From a virus: DNA of 20,390 bases. Under the pieces are notes generated by a model. It was not told the origin of the DNA, ran no database searches, and saw only the letters and a program-made list of their open reading frames with translations. The position numbers were made by a program, and so were the translations under genes. How positions within the stretch are numbered: position 1 is the first letter of the stretch; each line of letters starts with the position of its first letter. The stretch lies in IMG/VR virus record IMGVR_UViG_3300044655_002769, positions 1 to 20,390 of that record; one strand, written 5' to 3'. Shown here in pieces: positions 7,032 to 14,100 of this stretch.

Positions 7032-9030
7032 ATTAAAAGCATTATTAAGTCCTTATTGGGCATTGGTAACTCTACTGCTAGTTTTAGCAGTTAGGGTTGC
7101 CGATCCATCATTTGTTGAATCGATTCGTCTTCGCTATTTCGATACATTAATTACATCTAAAGCTCCAACAGAAAATAATGTTTATACAGTTAACATTGAC
7201 GAAGCTGCATTAGATAAGTATGGTCAATGGCCATTTAAACGCGATTTTTATGCAGATACAATTGAAACATTATATTTACATAATGCAGGATTAGTTGTAT
7301 TTAATGTTTTAATGAGCGAAACTGACCGTTTAGGCGGAGATGATAAATTAGAACAAACTTTAAAAGTATTACCTGTTATTTTACCCAGTGTTCCTGCTGG
7401 TAAAACTAAAAATACTCCAAAGAATCCTGGATCGGTAATTTTAAATCCAGAATATCAAGATAAAATAGTTAGCTATCCTGGAATTATTTCCAATATTTCT
7501 GCATTAGAAAATAGTTCTGCTGGTGTTGGAACTGTTAATACGCTACCGGAAATTGATGGAGTTAATCGCAGAGTTCCATTACTAACATCAGTTAACAATG
7601 TATTGTATCCAGCATTAAGTCTAGAAACGTTAAGAGTTCTTGCACAGGATACAACATTTCAAGTAAAATTAAATGAATTGGGTGTAGAAAAACTGCGCAT
7701 TCCACAATTTGGTCCAGTTACAACAGATAGTCTAGGTAGAATCTGGATTGATTGGAGTCAAAAAAATCAAGCAGTAAGCATTACTGATATTCCTGCTGAT
7801 TTTGGTGGAGCTGTGGTTATTGTTGGAACAACTGCTGCTGGTATTGTAAATCCATTATCAACACCAATTGGAGCAGTTTATCCGCAAGATGTTCAGGCGG
7901 CTGTTATTTCTACTATGATTAATGGCGTAGTTATAGAACGTCCTGATTGGACAGATATGGCTGAAACATTAGCTATATTCCTAGGAGGGATCTTAGTTGT
8001 CGTTGGATCGCGCTGGACGTATGCATTTATCCCAGTAATACTAACGTTAGGTGCAAGTCATTTCGCAGCTGCATGGGTCTTTCAGAGCTATAATATGCTC
8101 ATTGACATTACAGCGTTTGTAGTTGGAATTGCATTAGTTTACGGGCATGCATATACCGTTAAATTTCTTTCTGAATATTTACAAAAAGAGCAAATTAAAA
8201 AACAATTTGGCGGATACGTTTCCCCTGTAATGGTTGAAAGATTACAAAAAAATCCAGATTTAATTAAATTAGGCGGAGAAAGAAAATTAATCTCCTCTGT
8301 TATGACGGATCTTCGCGGATTTACTACTTTAGGCGAATCATATGGTGATGATGTTGAGGGTTTAACTCAAATCATGAACGATTATATGACTGCTATTTCT
8401 GAACCTGTATTAAAAAATGATGGATGTATTATTAAATTTATTGGCGATGCAAGTTTACACATTCATGGTGCTCCATTAGATGATGAAAATCATGCGAAAG
8501 TTGCTGTTCAAACTGGATTAGAAATGGTTGAGGCTGTTACTCAATTTAATAAACAGTTAATTTCTCTGGGTAAACCTCCAGTTGGTATGGGTGTTGGTGT
8601 AAATTCTGGACCAATTTTAGTAGGTAACATTGGATCGAAATATAGATTCGGTTATGATGTACTAGGAGATACTGTATCATTAACTTCTAGATTAGAAGGG
8701 CAAACAAAAGGATATGGCGTGTTACTAATCCTTGGGGAAACAACAGCTGAATTAGTTAAAGATGATTTTAAATTAGCAGAATTGGATTGCATTGCAGTTA
8801 AGGGTAAACATATTGGTGTAAAAATGTTTACAGTAGCCGAAACTTTACCTGCGCATCAACAATATTTGAATGCATATTATGCAGGAGATTGGGGATCTGC
8901 TAGAGTTATATGTAAACATTTAGCTGAACAACCTGGACCTCTACAACATTATTATAAATTAATGCTAGAAAGAATCTCAGGCGAATGTCCAGCTAACTGG
9001 GATGGTGTATTCCACGCCCTCTCCAAGTAA
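7015..9030 (+). CDS. CHASE2-domain class III adenylate/guanylate cyclase
   Basis: 671 residues, the largest gene here. One N-terminal membrane helix (about 13-28), an extracytoplasmic CHASE2 sensor (about 40-310, with DEAALDKYGQWPF), three closely spaced helices (about 319-385), and a class III cyclase domain (about 425-610). Metal-binding Asp432 (TDLRGFTTLGE) and Asp478 (KFIGDA) are present, with Lys474 as in adenylate cyclases, Asp552 (VLGDT) and Arg559. The transition-state Asn of the usual VNLASR motif is Ser555 (VSLTSR), which could lower activity. Predicted to sense a periplasmic cue and make cAMP or cGMP. It starts inside the nuclease gene (17-base overlap) and ends flush against the convergent gene. 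Confidence 0.88.
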   Translation: MKIGSKLKALLSPYWALVTLLLVLAVRVADPSFVESIRLRYFDTLITSKAPTENNVYTVNIDEAALDKYGQWPFKRDFYADTIETLYLHNAGLVVFNVLMSETDRLGGDDKLEQTLKVLPVILPSVPAGKTKNTPKNPGSVILNPEYQDKIVSYPGIISNISALENSSAGVGTVNTLPEIDGVNRRVPLLTSVNNVLYPALSLETLRVLAQDTTFQVKLNELGVEKLRIPQFGPVTTDSLGRIWIDWSQKNQAVSITDIPADFGGAVVIVGTTAAGIVNPLSTPIGAVYPQDVQAAVISTMINGVVIERPDWTDMAETLAIFLGGILVVVGSRWTYAFIPVILTLGASHFAAAWVFQSYNMLIDITAFVVGIALVYGHAYTVKFLSEYLQKEQIKKQFGGYVSPVMVERLQKNPDLIKLGGERKLISSVMTDLRGFTTLGESYGDDVEGLTQIMNDYMTAISEPVLKNDGCIIKFIGDASLHIHGAPLDDENHAKVAVQTGLEMVEAVTQFNKQLISLGKPPVGMGVGVNSGPILVGNIGSKYRFGYDVLGDTVSLTSRLEGQTKGYGVLLILGETTAELVKDDFKLAELDCIAVKGKHIGVKMFTVAETLPAHQQYLNAYYAGDWGSARVICKHLAEQPGPLQHYYKLMLERISGECPANWDGVFHALSK

Positions 9031-9366
9031 TTAACAACCTGTATAAACGTTGTTAAACTCGATAATAGAATCTGAAATTTCTTGATATGTTTGATAGAAA
9101 ATATCCGGTTTACAGGCATAAAATTCACCCTGTACACCTCGAATAATATAGTCACCTTCGGTAGCTATATGTTTGACCTGATAGGAATCCTGGCCATCCT
9201 CTAGGGTTCCAATCTGCAACCATCCTTTGGCATCAGGATGCCTATCCTTTCCAGAGGCTATGAATTCGCTTCCAAGCCAATCTTTTAGTTCCTGAATACA
9301 CTTATTGTTATATTCAAATTTAATCGCCTCAATGGTCACTGGGCGTTTCATATATTGTTTAATCAT
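9031..9366 (-). CDS. conserved phage hypothetical protein
   Basis: 111 residues. It resembles a small protein seen in many phages, with N-terminal RPVTIEAIKFEYN and C-terminal EGDYIIRGVQGEFYACKPDIFYQTY (compare the common pattern GDWI-x-GV-x-GEFY-x-CKPDIF). Function unknown. The ATG at 9366 overlaps the upstream stop; an ATG at 9351 (MKRPVTIEA) is an equally possible start and would match relatives better. The stop codon touches the stop codon of the cyclase on the other strand with no spacer, and no terminator is visible at the junction. Confidence 0.72.
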   Translation of the reverse strand: MIKQYMKRPVTIEAIKFEYNNKCIQELKDWLGSEFIASGKDRHPDAKGWLQIGTLEDGQDSYQVKHIATEGDYIIRGVQGEFYACKPDIFYQTYQEISDSIIEFNNVYTGC

Positions 9367-9598
9367 CTTCGAACACCGCTACGACTTCATCTTCTGAAAC
9401 AACCCATAACTCTCCAGAAACATTTTTTGCTTTATTCCAATTCAAAAGAATAATGTCGCCTAATTTAAGTAATGTAACATCATGACCTAAGTTCATGACT
9501 TTTCCTTTTGTATTATCTTCAGAGTTAACGCCATAAATTAAACCCTGATATTCCGCTTTTTGTTTTAAAACAAGAACGTTTTTCCCCAATACTTGCAT
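9359..9598 (-). CDS. mini GroES-like co-chaperonin
   Basis: 79 residues, shorter than GroES (97) or T4 gp31 (111). The fold signature is visible: VLGKNVLVLKQK at the start, then KGKVMNLGHDVTLLKLGDIILLNW and VVSEDEVVAVFE at the end, matching GroES GKV-x-x-x-G, LKVGDKVLF and DDILAVIE. The mobile-loop region (about residues 16-30, EYQGLIYGVNSEDNT) is short, as in gp31-type phage proteins that partner the host GroEL for capsid folding. Start ATG has an upstream TAGGAAA ribosome site and lies 25 bases after the tmRNA terminator stem. Confidence 0.68.
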   Translation of the reverse strand: MQVLGKNVLVLKQKAEYQGLIYGVNSEDNTKGKVMNLGHDVTLLKLGDIILLNWNKAKNVSGELWVVSEDEVVAVFEDD

Positions 9599-9615
9599 AA
9601 TATTTTCCTATAGTT

Positions 9616-9640
9616 AATAAAAGGGGATGTTTCCATCCCC
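9616..9640 (-). terminator. rho-independent terminator after the tmRNA
   Basis: On the minus strand, GGGGATG (9640-9634), loop GAAA, CATCCCC (9629-9623), followed by TTTTATT. It abuts the end of the tmRNA coding piece and separates it from the GroES-like gene. Only the minus strand has a T-rich tail. Confidence 0.85.
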
Positions 9641-9811
9641 AAGCCGTTCTGTTTCCAAGTGGCTTAATCTCAGGCTAATCTCACGCTGCTAGAGCGTAAT
9701 CTCCATAGTTTGCATCATTTGCTGCATTTACTTTGATTTATGCTGATTACGTCAGTCATCTCTCGTGTTGCCTTCTCTACTATCTCACCTGATCGAAACC
9801 ATGACAGCCCC
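9641..9811 (-). ncRNA. tmRNA coding piece
   Basis: It begins at GGGGCTG (9811) with the D-loop-like region, then a pairing segment, the tag reading frame, and a final hairpin AAGCC...GGCTT (9665-9641) probably part of a pseudoknot. The 3' end is placed at the terminator boundary and is approximate. Confidence 0.8.
9681..9725 (-). other. tmRNA proteolysis-tag reading frame (AANDANYGDYALAA)
   Basis: From GCA at 9725-9723, the codons give AANDANYGDYALAA then TGA. The start AAND and the end ALAA match known bacterial tags (E. coli ANDENYALAA; Caulobacter AANDNFAEEFAVAA, from memory). Resumption at the second GCA (9722) would give 13 residues instead of 14. Confidence 0.85.
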
Positions 9812-9899
9812 ATCAAAAACATACTATTTGAGTCTTTAAACTCGATCACCATTCAGTAGATTACCGCGAATAGTCTACCTTCTGAGTCTAATATGTTTA
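9812..9899 (-). other. tmRNA intervening segment removed at maturation
   Basis: 88 bases between the encoded CCA end of the acceptor piece and the coding piece. Its ends are complementary (AAACATA at 9898-9892 with TATGTTT at 9823-9817) and it holds an inner hairpin GTAGA/TCTAC, so it could fold into a stem presenting both cut sites to host RNases, as in known permuted tmRNA genes. Confidence 0.65.
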
Positions 9900-9990
9900 T
9901 GGTGGAGCTGGAGGGATTCGAACCCTCGTCTCAGATGCCTTCATTTTGAAGGAGTTACAACAATTCAGTTACTTTCCTGAGAAAGTTTAC
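9900..9990 (-). ncRNA. tmRNA acceptor piece
   Basis: Carries the T arm (TTCGAAT loop), the 3' acceptor strand CAGCTCC and an encoded ACCA end at 9900. A hairpin CTTTC TCAG GAAAG lies at 9985-9972 near the likely 5' end. The 5' boundary is not fixed by sequence alone. Confidence 0.78.
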
Positions 9991-10123
9991 ACAGTTTGCG
10001 CTTTAATAATAAAAGTTCAATAGTATTATCAAGCGTTTTTCTATAATTTAATATTTCTACTTTTTTCTTTAGTGAAAGATTATTAAAGTTTCTTCTTGTT
10101 ACTGGCCAAATCTCACCATTCAT
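9965..10123 (-). CDS. 52-aa basic hypothetical overlapping tmRNA 5' end
   Basis: 52 residues. It starts in an ATGA overlap with the 48-aa membrane protein, which supports translation by coupling. The product is basic and helical (MNGEIWPVTRRNFNNLSLKK, then EILNYRKTLDNTIELLLL and KRKLCKLSQESN). The last 20 or so bases run into the tmRNA acceptor piece. Not recognised. A weak -35/-10 pair for the tmRNA lies inside it. It may be a real gene, or an open frame kept by the RNA; moderate to low certainty. Confidence 0.42.
   Translation of the reverse strand: MNGEIWPVTRRNFNNLSLKKKVEILNYRKTLDNTIELLLLKRKLCKLSQESN
10006..10032 (-). promoter_or_regulatory. possible weak promoter for tmRNA
   Basis: CGCTTGATA at -35 (TTGATA at 10032-10027) and TATTAT (10011-10006) with a short 15-base spacer. 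The -35 resembles the other promoters of this region, but the spacing is poor, so the tmRNA may instead be cut from a longer transcript. Confidence 0.3.
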
Positions 10124-10266
10124 CTAGGTTTTCCTAGATTTAGCAGTACAACCAAAAAGAAAACAATTAATGCTAATTCAGAAATTTTAATCGCTATAGC
10201 TGGAACTGCCATTAATAATAAAAAAAATAATACAACGCCTAATATAAATTTTTCAATAAGTTTCAT
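10120..10266 (-). CDS. 48-aa membrane protein
   Basis: 48 residues, two predicted membrane helices: FILGVVLFFLLLMAVPAIAI (about 7-26) and LALIVFFLVVLLNLG (about 31-45), with charged ends. It starts two bases after the exonuclease stop and its stop overlaps the next ATG. Function unknown; such tiny phage membrane proteins are common in early regions. Confidence 0.6.
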   Translation of the reverse strand: MKLIEKFILGVVLFFLLLMAVPAIAIKISELALIVFFLVVLLNLGKPR

Positions 10267-10268
10267 AA

Positions 10269-10850
10269 TTAACTTGGATATAGTAACATAAGAGCGTCTA
10301 ATATAACATCGTCTTGAGGGCGATGTTTAACAACCACATTTCGATCCCATGTTCCAGGATAAGTTTCTGGATTAATATCACAATAACCGCGAGTGGATTT
10401 AGTAGCAGCCAAATCAACATATGTTCTCATATCTCGATAATTTGAATATTGCATAATTGGCTCATCGCCAGTTGCTTTACATAAACTATCTATAACAACC
10501 TGATCCAAACTGCCTCGAGTCCAGATTAACGTAGTTTTTGGGTCGCAATGAGAAGCAATATAATTTCTAATACAAGCAATTGCTTGTTTAGCTGGTAAAT
10601 CTTTTTCACTTGGATAAAAACTTTGTTTCTTAGCTAAATCACATTGTTTATTCCACCAAGTAATGGTATCTTTTTCGGTAACGCGATTGTATTGTTTAAC
10701 TTGTTCTTTTACATTAAATTTAACAAACAAGGTATTTGCATATAACGATTCCCATGTATTTTTTTCAGCGGGATTTAAATAAACAATAGCAGCAGATAAA
10801 ATAACTGAATTAGATTCAGCTCCAAGCGTTTCTACATCATAGACCAACAT
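10269..10850 (-). CDS. DEDDh 3'-5' exonuclease, DnaQ/DexA-like
   Basis: 193 residues, start at ATG with GGAGTTATT before it. The five-residue DEDDh active site is visible: D5 and E7 in VYDVETLG, the second Asp in WTRGSLDQVVIDSL, and H176/D181 in KHRPQDDVILDAL. The WTRG-x-x-D form and overall length fit the Rv2179c-like/T4 DexA branch (single-domain exonuclease or exoribonuclease) rather than a polymerase proofreading domain. Likely trims single-stranded DNA or RNA ends in nucleic acid turnover, consistent with neighbouring ligases. Confidence 0.83.
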   Translation of the reverse strand: MLVYDVETLGAESNSVILSAAIVYLNPAEKNTWESLYANTLFVKFNVKEQVKQYNRVTEKDTITWWNKQCDLAKKQSFYPSEKDLPAKQAIACIRNYIASHCDPKTTLIWTRGSLDQVVIDSLCKATGDEPIMQYSNYRDMRTYVDLAATKSTRGYCDINPETYPGTWDRNVVVKHRPQDDVILDALMLLYPS

Positions 10851-10864
10851 AATAACTCCAGAAA

Positions 10865-11320
10865 TTAAACACTATTATTTTTTTGTAATCTCGCTAAATC
10901 TCCATCCATCATAGAAAGTTTTTTAGTTCGTTGCGTATCTTTAATTAATTCGTTAATTAACAGAGAAGATAATTTAATCAATTCTTTTGTTTGCGGTTCA
11001 TCTAATTGATTATTGTTAAACCCATTAAGAAGTTTTCCATATTTTGCTAATGGCGTTTTTAATTTTGGGTTTGTATAATTTATTTTCATTTCTTTTTCTA
11101 TTAATCTAAGGTGATAATATTCCGGAGCATCTTTGATTTTAAGTGGAAATCCATTAGCATTCCATATAATTGGATAACGATAATTTCCAAACAAAACTAC
11201 TCCTAAGATTTTATCATTAAGAGTATCGCTAATTTCAAATTTATGTCCAGCCGCAACCACTATAGTTTTATTTATAGTATCTGGAGTAATTAAATCGATA
11301 ATTCTTTTAGAGGTGTTCAA
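10865..11320 (-). CDS. hypothetical protein with TTG start
   Basis: 151 residues. The only suitable start is TTG at 11320, six bases after GGAG (11330-11327), inside the end of the preceding gene (14-base overlap). The N-terminal half (to about residue 75) looks beta-rich (TIVVAAGHKFEISDTL, ILGVVLFGNYRYPIIW). The C-terminal half is helical and basic (KTPLAKYGKLLNGF, ELIKLSSLLINELI). Not recognised. Translation is probably coupled to the nucleotidyltransferase-like gene. Confidence 0.6.
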   Translation of the reverse strand: MNTSKRIIDLITPDTINKTIVVAAGHKFEISDTLNDKILGVVLFGNYRYPIIWNANGFPLKIKDAPEYYHLRLIEKEMKINYTNPKLKTPLAKYGKLLNGFNNNQLDEPQTKELIKLSSLLINELIKDTQRTKKLSMMDGDLARLQKNNSV

Positions 11321-11693
11321 TTTTAACTCCGTCGTTATTTAAAATTGTTTTAAATAGATATTTTCTATCTTCTTTTTTAACTAAATTTAATTTAATAGCA
11401 ATTTGAGTTGCAAACTGCCATTTAATAAAGTAATCCGGTTTAGCAGTAATTAAAATATTAAACTTACCAATTCTAAACGCTACCATGTCGTCATCTGAAT
11501 ATGTTGCATCGGCTCCGCATTTAGAATCAACTGTATGCTCTGCTTCCCACTTTTCAATATTATCGACCAATATCATAATATCGATATCATTATACGGTTC
11601 TGTGGGGCAAATATATTTAGAGCCTGTGTACAATACCTCTTTTGCCTCGGCGATTATTTGTTTAATATATTCTGGAAGATCTTCTTGAATCAT
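11307..11693 (-). CDS. putative nucleotidyltransferase-fold protein
   Basis: 128 residues, overlapping the DNA ligase stop (ATGA) with GAGGATTTATT before the ATG. The segment YTGSKYICPTEPYNDIDIMILV has the helix-GS-x(n)-DxD pattern of small nucleotidyltransferase-fold proteins (Asp-Ile-Asp after a strand), followed by a later strand FRIGKFNILIT. No third catalytic Asp is obvious, so activity is uncertain. C-terminal helices complete a minimal domain. The fold call is tentative; the product could modify RNA or be an inactive relative. Confidence 0.5.
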   Translation of the reverse strand: MIQEDLPEYIKQIIAEAKEVLYTGSKYICPTEPYNDIDIMILVDNIEKWEAEHTVDSKCGADATYSDDDMVAFRIGKFNILITAKPDYFIKWQFATQIAIKLNLVKKEDRKYLFKTILNNDGVKIEHL

Positions 11694-12991
11694 AATAAAT
11701 CCTCTAACGAATTCGCTGTAGTTTTATCGTCTCTAATTCCATCATAAATTGGTAAGAATAATGACTTTTTATCAGAACCGCGACTAGAAATAATACAGTT
11801 ATATTTTACTTGAATGATTTTACCAACATATGATTCTGGATTATCGCGTTCGCCTTGTTTATGTTTAAAACCGCTACCAACATTCACTTCTAATTGACCG
11901 CATAAAGTTTGACAAATCAACGATCCAAGCATGCCATCGAATTGAGTTCCAGGAGTTCCTAATGTATAACCAACAACTAATAAATCGGCAGGATCTTCAG
12001 CTTTAAGTTTTAATTGATATTTGGAGCGTTTTGCTTCCCAGATACCATTAATTGATTTAAGGATGCAACCTTCTTCGCCGCGATCTAAATTGCGTTGATA
12101 TTTCTCCATTACTTCTTCACGAGAATTAACAATTTCAGTTTCAACTAATTGTAATTTGTTATCAAAACTTGTTGATAATTCTTGTAAAGTAGCAAGTCGT
12201 TGGCTATATGGAATTTTACTAACTTCTTTTAAAAAATCTTCATATGGAATGTAATCCCAAACAACAACATACAAACCTAATTCTTCTTCAGAAGTAATAG
12301 TTCCACGAACAGCTTTTGTTACATAACCATTTGATACTTTTCTTTCTGCTACTGTACCATTTTGATGTAACCACATTAATTCACCATCAAGAATAAAACG
12401 ATCTTTATTTGGTAGCGTTAAATTATCGAAACAAGAAATAGATAAAACGCTACCATTACGAGTTGTTGCTGATACAAATTTACCATCAGCAAATTCAAGG
12501 TTGATTCTTGATGAATCCACTTTACACTGTAAGATCGCAGGATATTGGATATTTTTTTCAGTTTTTTCGTTGAATTTACCACATAATAAAACAGGGTATT
12601 CTGGAATTAAATCTTTCCAAACTTTGTTAATTAGTTTAGTATTAACGCCACATTTTAAATCGCGTTCAATAACTCGATATAAAACTTCTTGGTCAAATTT
12701 CGTTAAATTATTTAATAGGTTACTAACGAATTTAATTGCAGCATTACCTGTTAATTTTCTATTCGCTATATTTTCAACCAATTCATTTAATGCTTTAGTT
12801 AAATCGCCTTTATGATATACAGTAGAAAAGTAAGATGATTCTGAACGTTTTTTAATCCAAAATTTAATTCTAGGGTTATATGCTAATTCAAATACTAATC
12901 GTTTATCAGTATCATTTTTTGCTGATTCTAGGATAGCAAGTTTATCATTAGTGCTTGCAGTTTCAGCTAATAAGTTTAAAAAGTTTAACAT
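11690..12991 (-). CDS. ATP-dependent DNA ligase
   Basis: 433 residues, with GGAGATGAATAA before the ATG. An N-terminal helical domain (to about 140, with VIERDLKCGVN) precedes the nucleotidyltransferase core. Motif I is CKVDSSR with Lys157 as the AMP-accepting lysine; the usual KxDG has Ser160 in place of Gly. Motif III LDGELMW (about 201-207), motif IV GEEGCILK (305-312) and motif V QLKLK (326-330) are intact. A C-terminal OB-fold follows (VGYTLGTPGTQFDGMLGSL, VGKIIQVKYN). It seals nicked DNA during phage replication or repair, fitting the UvsE gene immediately upstream. It has its own promoter in the 3' end of uvsE. Confidence 0.93.
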   Translation of the reverse strand: MLNFLNLLAETASTNDKLAILESAKNDTDKRLVFELAYNPRIKFWIKKRSESSYFSTVYHKGDLTKALNELVENIANRKLTGNAAIKFVSNLLNNLTKFDQEVLYRVIERDLKCGVNTKLINKVWKDLIPEYPVLLCGKFNEKTEKNIQYPAILQCKVDSSRINLEFADGKFVSATTRNGSVLSISCFDNLTLPNKDRFILDGELMWLHQNGTVAERKVSNGYVTKAVRGTITSEEELGLYVVVWDYIPYEDFLKEVSKIPYSQRLATLQELSTSFDNKLQLVETEIVNSREEVMEKYQRNLDRGEEGCILKSINGIWEAKRSKYQLKLKAEDPADLLVVGYTLGTPGTQFDGMLGSLICQTLCGQLEVNVGSGFKHKQGERDNPESYVGKIIQVKYNCIISSRGSDKKSLFLPIYDGIRDDKTTANSLEDLL

Positions 12992-13022
12992 TTATTCATC
13001 TCCAATTCAGTAAGTATAGTTT

Positions 13023-13051
13023 ATTATACTCTATGCAAGTTTCAATATCAA
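13023..13051 (-). promoter_or_regulatory. sigma70-like promoter for the DNA ligase gene
   Basis: TTGATA (13051-13046), 17-base spacer, TATAAT (13028-13023), preceded by AAAGTG. Located at the end of uvsE and 32 bases before the ligase ATG. Shares the extended -35 of the other promoters here. Confidence 0.75.
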
Positions 13052-14050
13052 ACACTTTGTTAATTTTTCTACAGCTAAATTTTTAGCTTTTGATTCGCAC
13101 ATAATATCTGCCCACGATAGGTGCGTTAACGCCCAATCATTAACAGCTGTATTCCAATAGAAATCCGAATGAGCGCGTAATTTTGATTTGCTATAACCTT
13201 CAGAAATTAACGCAGATAGATCTGGCTTAGTTTTAGTGCAATGTTTGGATAAAATAGATTCCTGACTTTGAGAATAATGAATAACAGGTCTAACACCGCG
13301 CCAGCTGTCGATAACACGCTGTATTCTGGAATCGTCAGATGAAATATATTCGCCACTGTTAATGTAATGATGATGAATATCTAGTACAATAGGACATAAA
13401 TCTGCAATCTGTAAACAGTAATCTAACGAACCGGAAAACTCATCGTTTTCGATAGTAATACAACGCTGCGCAACAACGCTAAGTCTAGCGTAAACATCGC
13501 GAAAAACATCTGGACCACCTTTACCGCTTAAATGAACGTTTAACTTGATATCCTGAAATTGTTTACCATAACCCATAAATCTAGCCATGTCTGCGTGATA
13601 CTCAAACTCAGCAATACTATTTTTAACAACATCTGCGCGATGACTGGCTAACACGCAAAACTGACCAGGATGGAATGATAATCTAACGTCGTGCTGTTTA
13701 GCTAAGTCTCCAATTCTAGAAAACTTTTGCTGTAATAATTTTTTAATAGAATCTGATTGATAAAAGTATGACCAATTTTCGTGTGTATAAACCGGAAGTA
13801 TATCTGATGATAATCTAACCATACGAAACATAGGCTGTAATTTAGAAACATACTCAACTAAATTGTATGCAGCATCCAGGTTAGCAGCAACTAAATCGCG
13901 TAATTTATTTTCGGCAACAGCAACAGTTTGACGAGAAAGCCACGCAACTGTAGTTGTACCTGTATTGTAACGTTTATCTGGATCTTTAGCAGACAAACCA
14001 TTAACTTGTGACGGGTTACTAATTTTTTTACAAGCAAAACCTATACGCAT
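13031..14050 (-). CDS. uvsE: UV-damage endonuclease UvsE/UVDE
   Basis: 339 residues from ATG at 14050, chosen because GGAG lies nine bases upstream and the family N-terminus is MRIGFACKK; an upstream in-frame extension to 14116 runs through promoter and terminator and is not credible. TIM-barrel UVDE signature: GFACKK, TTTVAWLSRQT, FRMVRLSSDILPV, RLSFHPGQFCVL, KLNVHLSGKGG, ITIENDE, PIVLDIHHHYIN and RAHSDFYW supply metal-binding His and Glu residues. The enzyme nicks DNA 5' to UV photoproducts, starting repair without photolyase or UvrABC. Grouped with DNA ligase it suggests a phage-borne repair path. Confidence 0.93.
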   Translation of the reverse strand: MRIGFACKKISNPSQVNGLSAKDPDKRYNTGTTTVAWLSRQTVAVAENKLRDLVAANLDAAYNLVEYVSKLQPMFRMVRLSSDILPVYTHENWSYFYQSDSIKKLLQQKFSRIGDLAKQHDVRLSFHPGQFCVLASHRADVVKNSIAEFEYHADMARFMGYGKQFQDIKLNVHLSGKGGPDVFRDVYARLSVVAQRCITIENDEFSGSLDYCLQIADLCPIVLDIHHHYINSGEYISSDDSRIQRVIDSWRGVRPVIHYSQSQESILSKHCTKTKPDLSALISEGYSKSKLRAHSDFYWNTAVNDWALTHLSWADIMCESKAKNLAVEKLTKCLILKLA

Positions 14051-14062
14051 AATATAAACTCC

Positions 14063-14100
14063 AATAAAAAAGGGCATACAGTTATTATACCGTATGCCCT
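14063..14100 (-). terminator. terminator-like hairpin containing a promoter -10 box
   Basis: On the minus strand a 10-bp perfect stem AAGGGCATAC/GTATGCCCTT (14100-14091 region with 14079-14070 region) is followed by TTTTTTATT. It would end transcription from the thioredoxin operon. The loop contains the -10 box of the uvsE promoter. Confidence 0.6.

Larger units (their letters stand above)
9641..9990 (-). ncRNA. ssrA: circularly permuted (two-piece) tmRNA gene
   Basis: Read on the minus strand, a 3'-type tRNA half with encoded CCA comes first and the mRNA-like piece follows, the reverse of a one-piece tmRNA. The acceptor stem forms between the pieces: GGGGCTG at 9811-9805 pairs with CAGCTCC at 9910-9904 (one G-U, the same bases as in E. 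coli tmRNA). The T arm is GAGGGTTCGAATCCCTC, and the stretch before it (ATGAAGGCATCTGAGAC) aligns with the E. coli 3' region ATGTAGGAATTTCGGAC. The D-loop-like start GGTTTCGATCAGG and a tag frame are present. tmRNA rescues stalled ribosomes and tags the product for proteolysis. The 5' end of the acceptor piece (about 9987-10001) is uncertain. A terminator follows directly. Confidence 0.9.

Noticed and set aside
9000-9060. A bidirectional terminator between the convergent cyclase and phage hypothetical genes
   Set aside because: The stop codons abut and no hairpin with a T run is visible on either strand.
9900-9985. An ordinary tRNA gene on the minus strand (T arm and CCA end)
   Set aside because: No matching 5' acceptor strand or anticodon arm precedes it; its partner strand lies downstream in the tmRNA coding piece, so it is the acceptor half of a permuted tmRNA.
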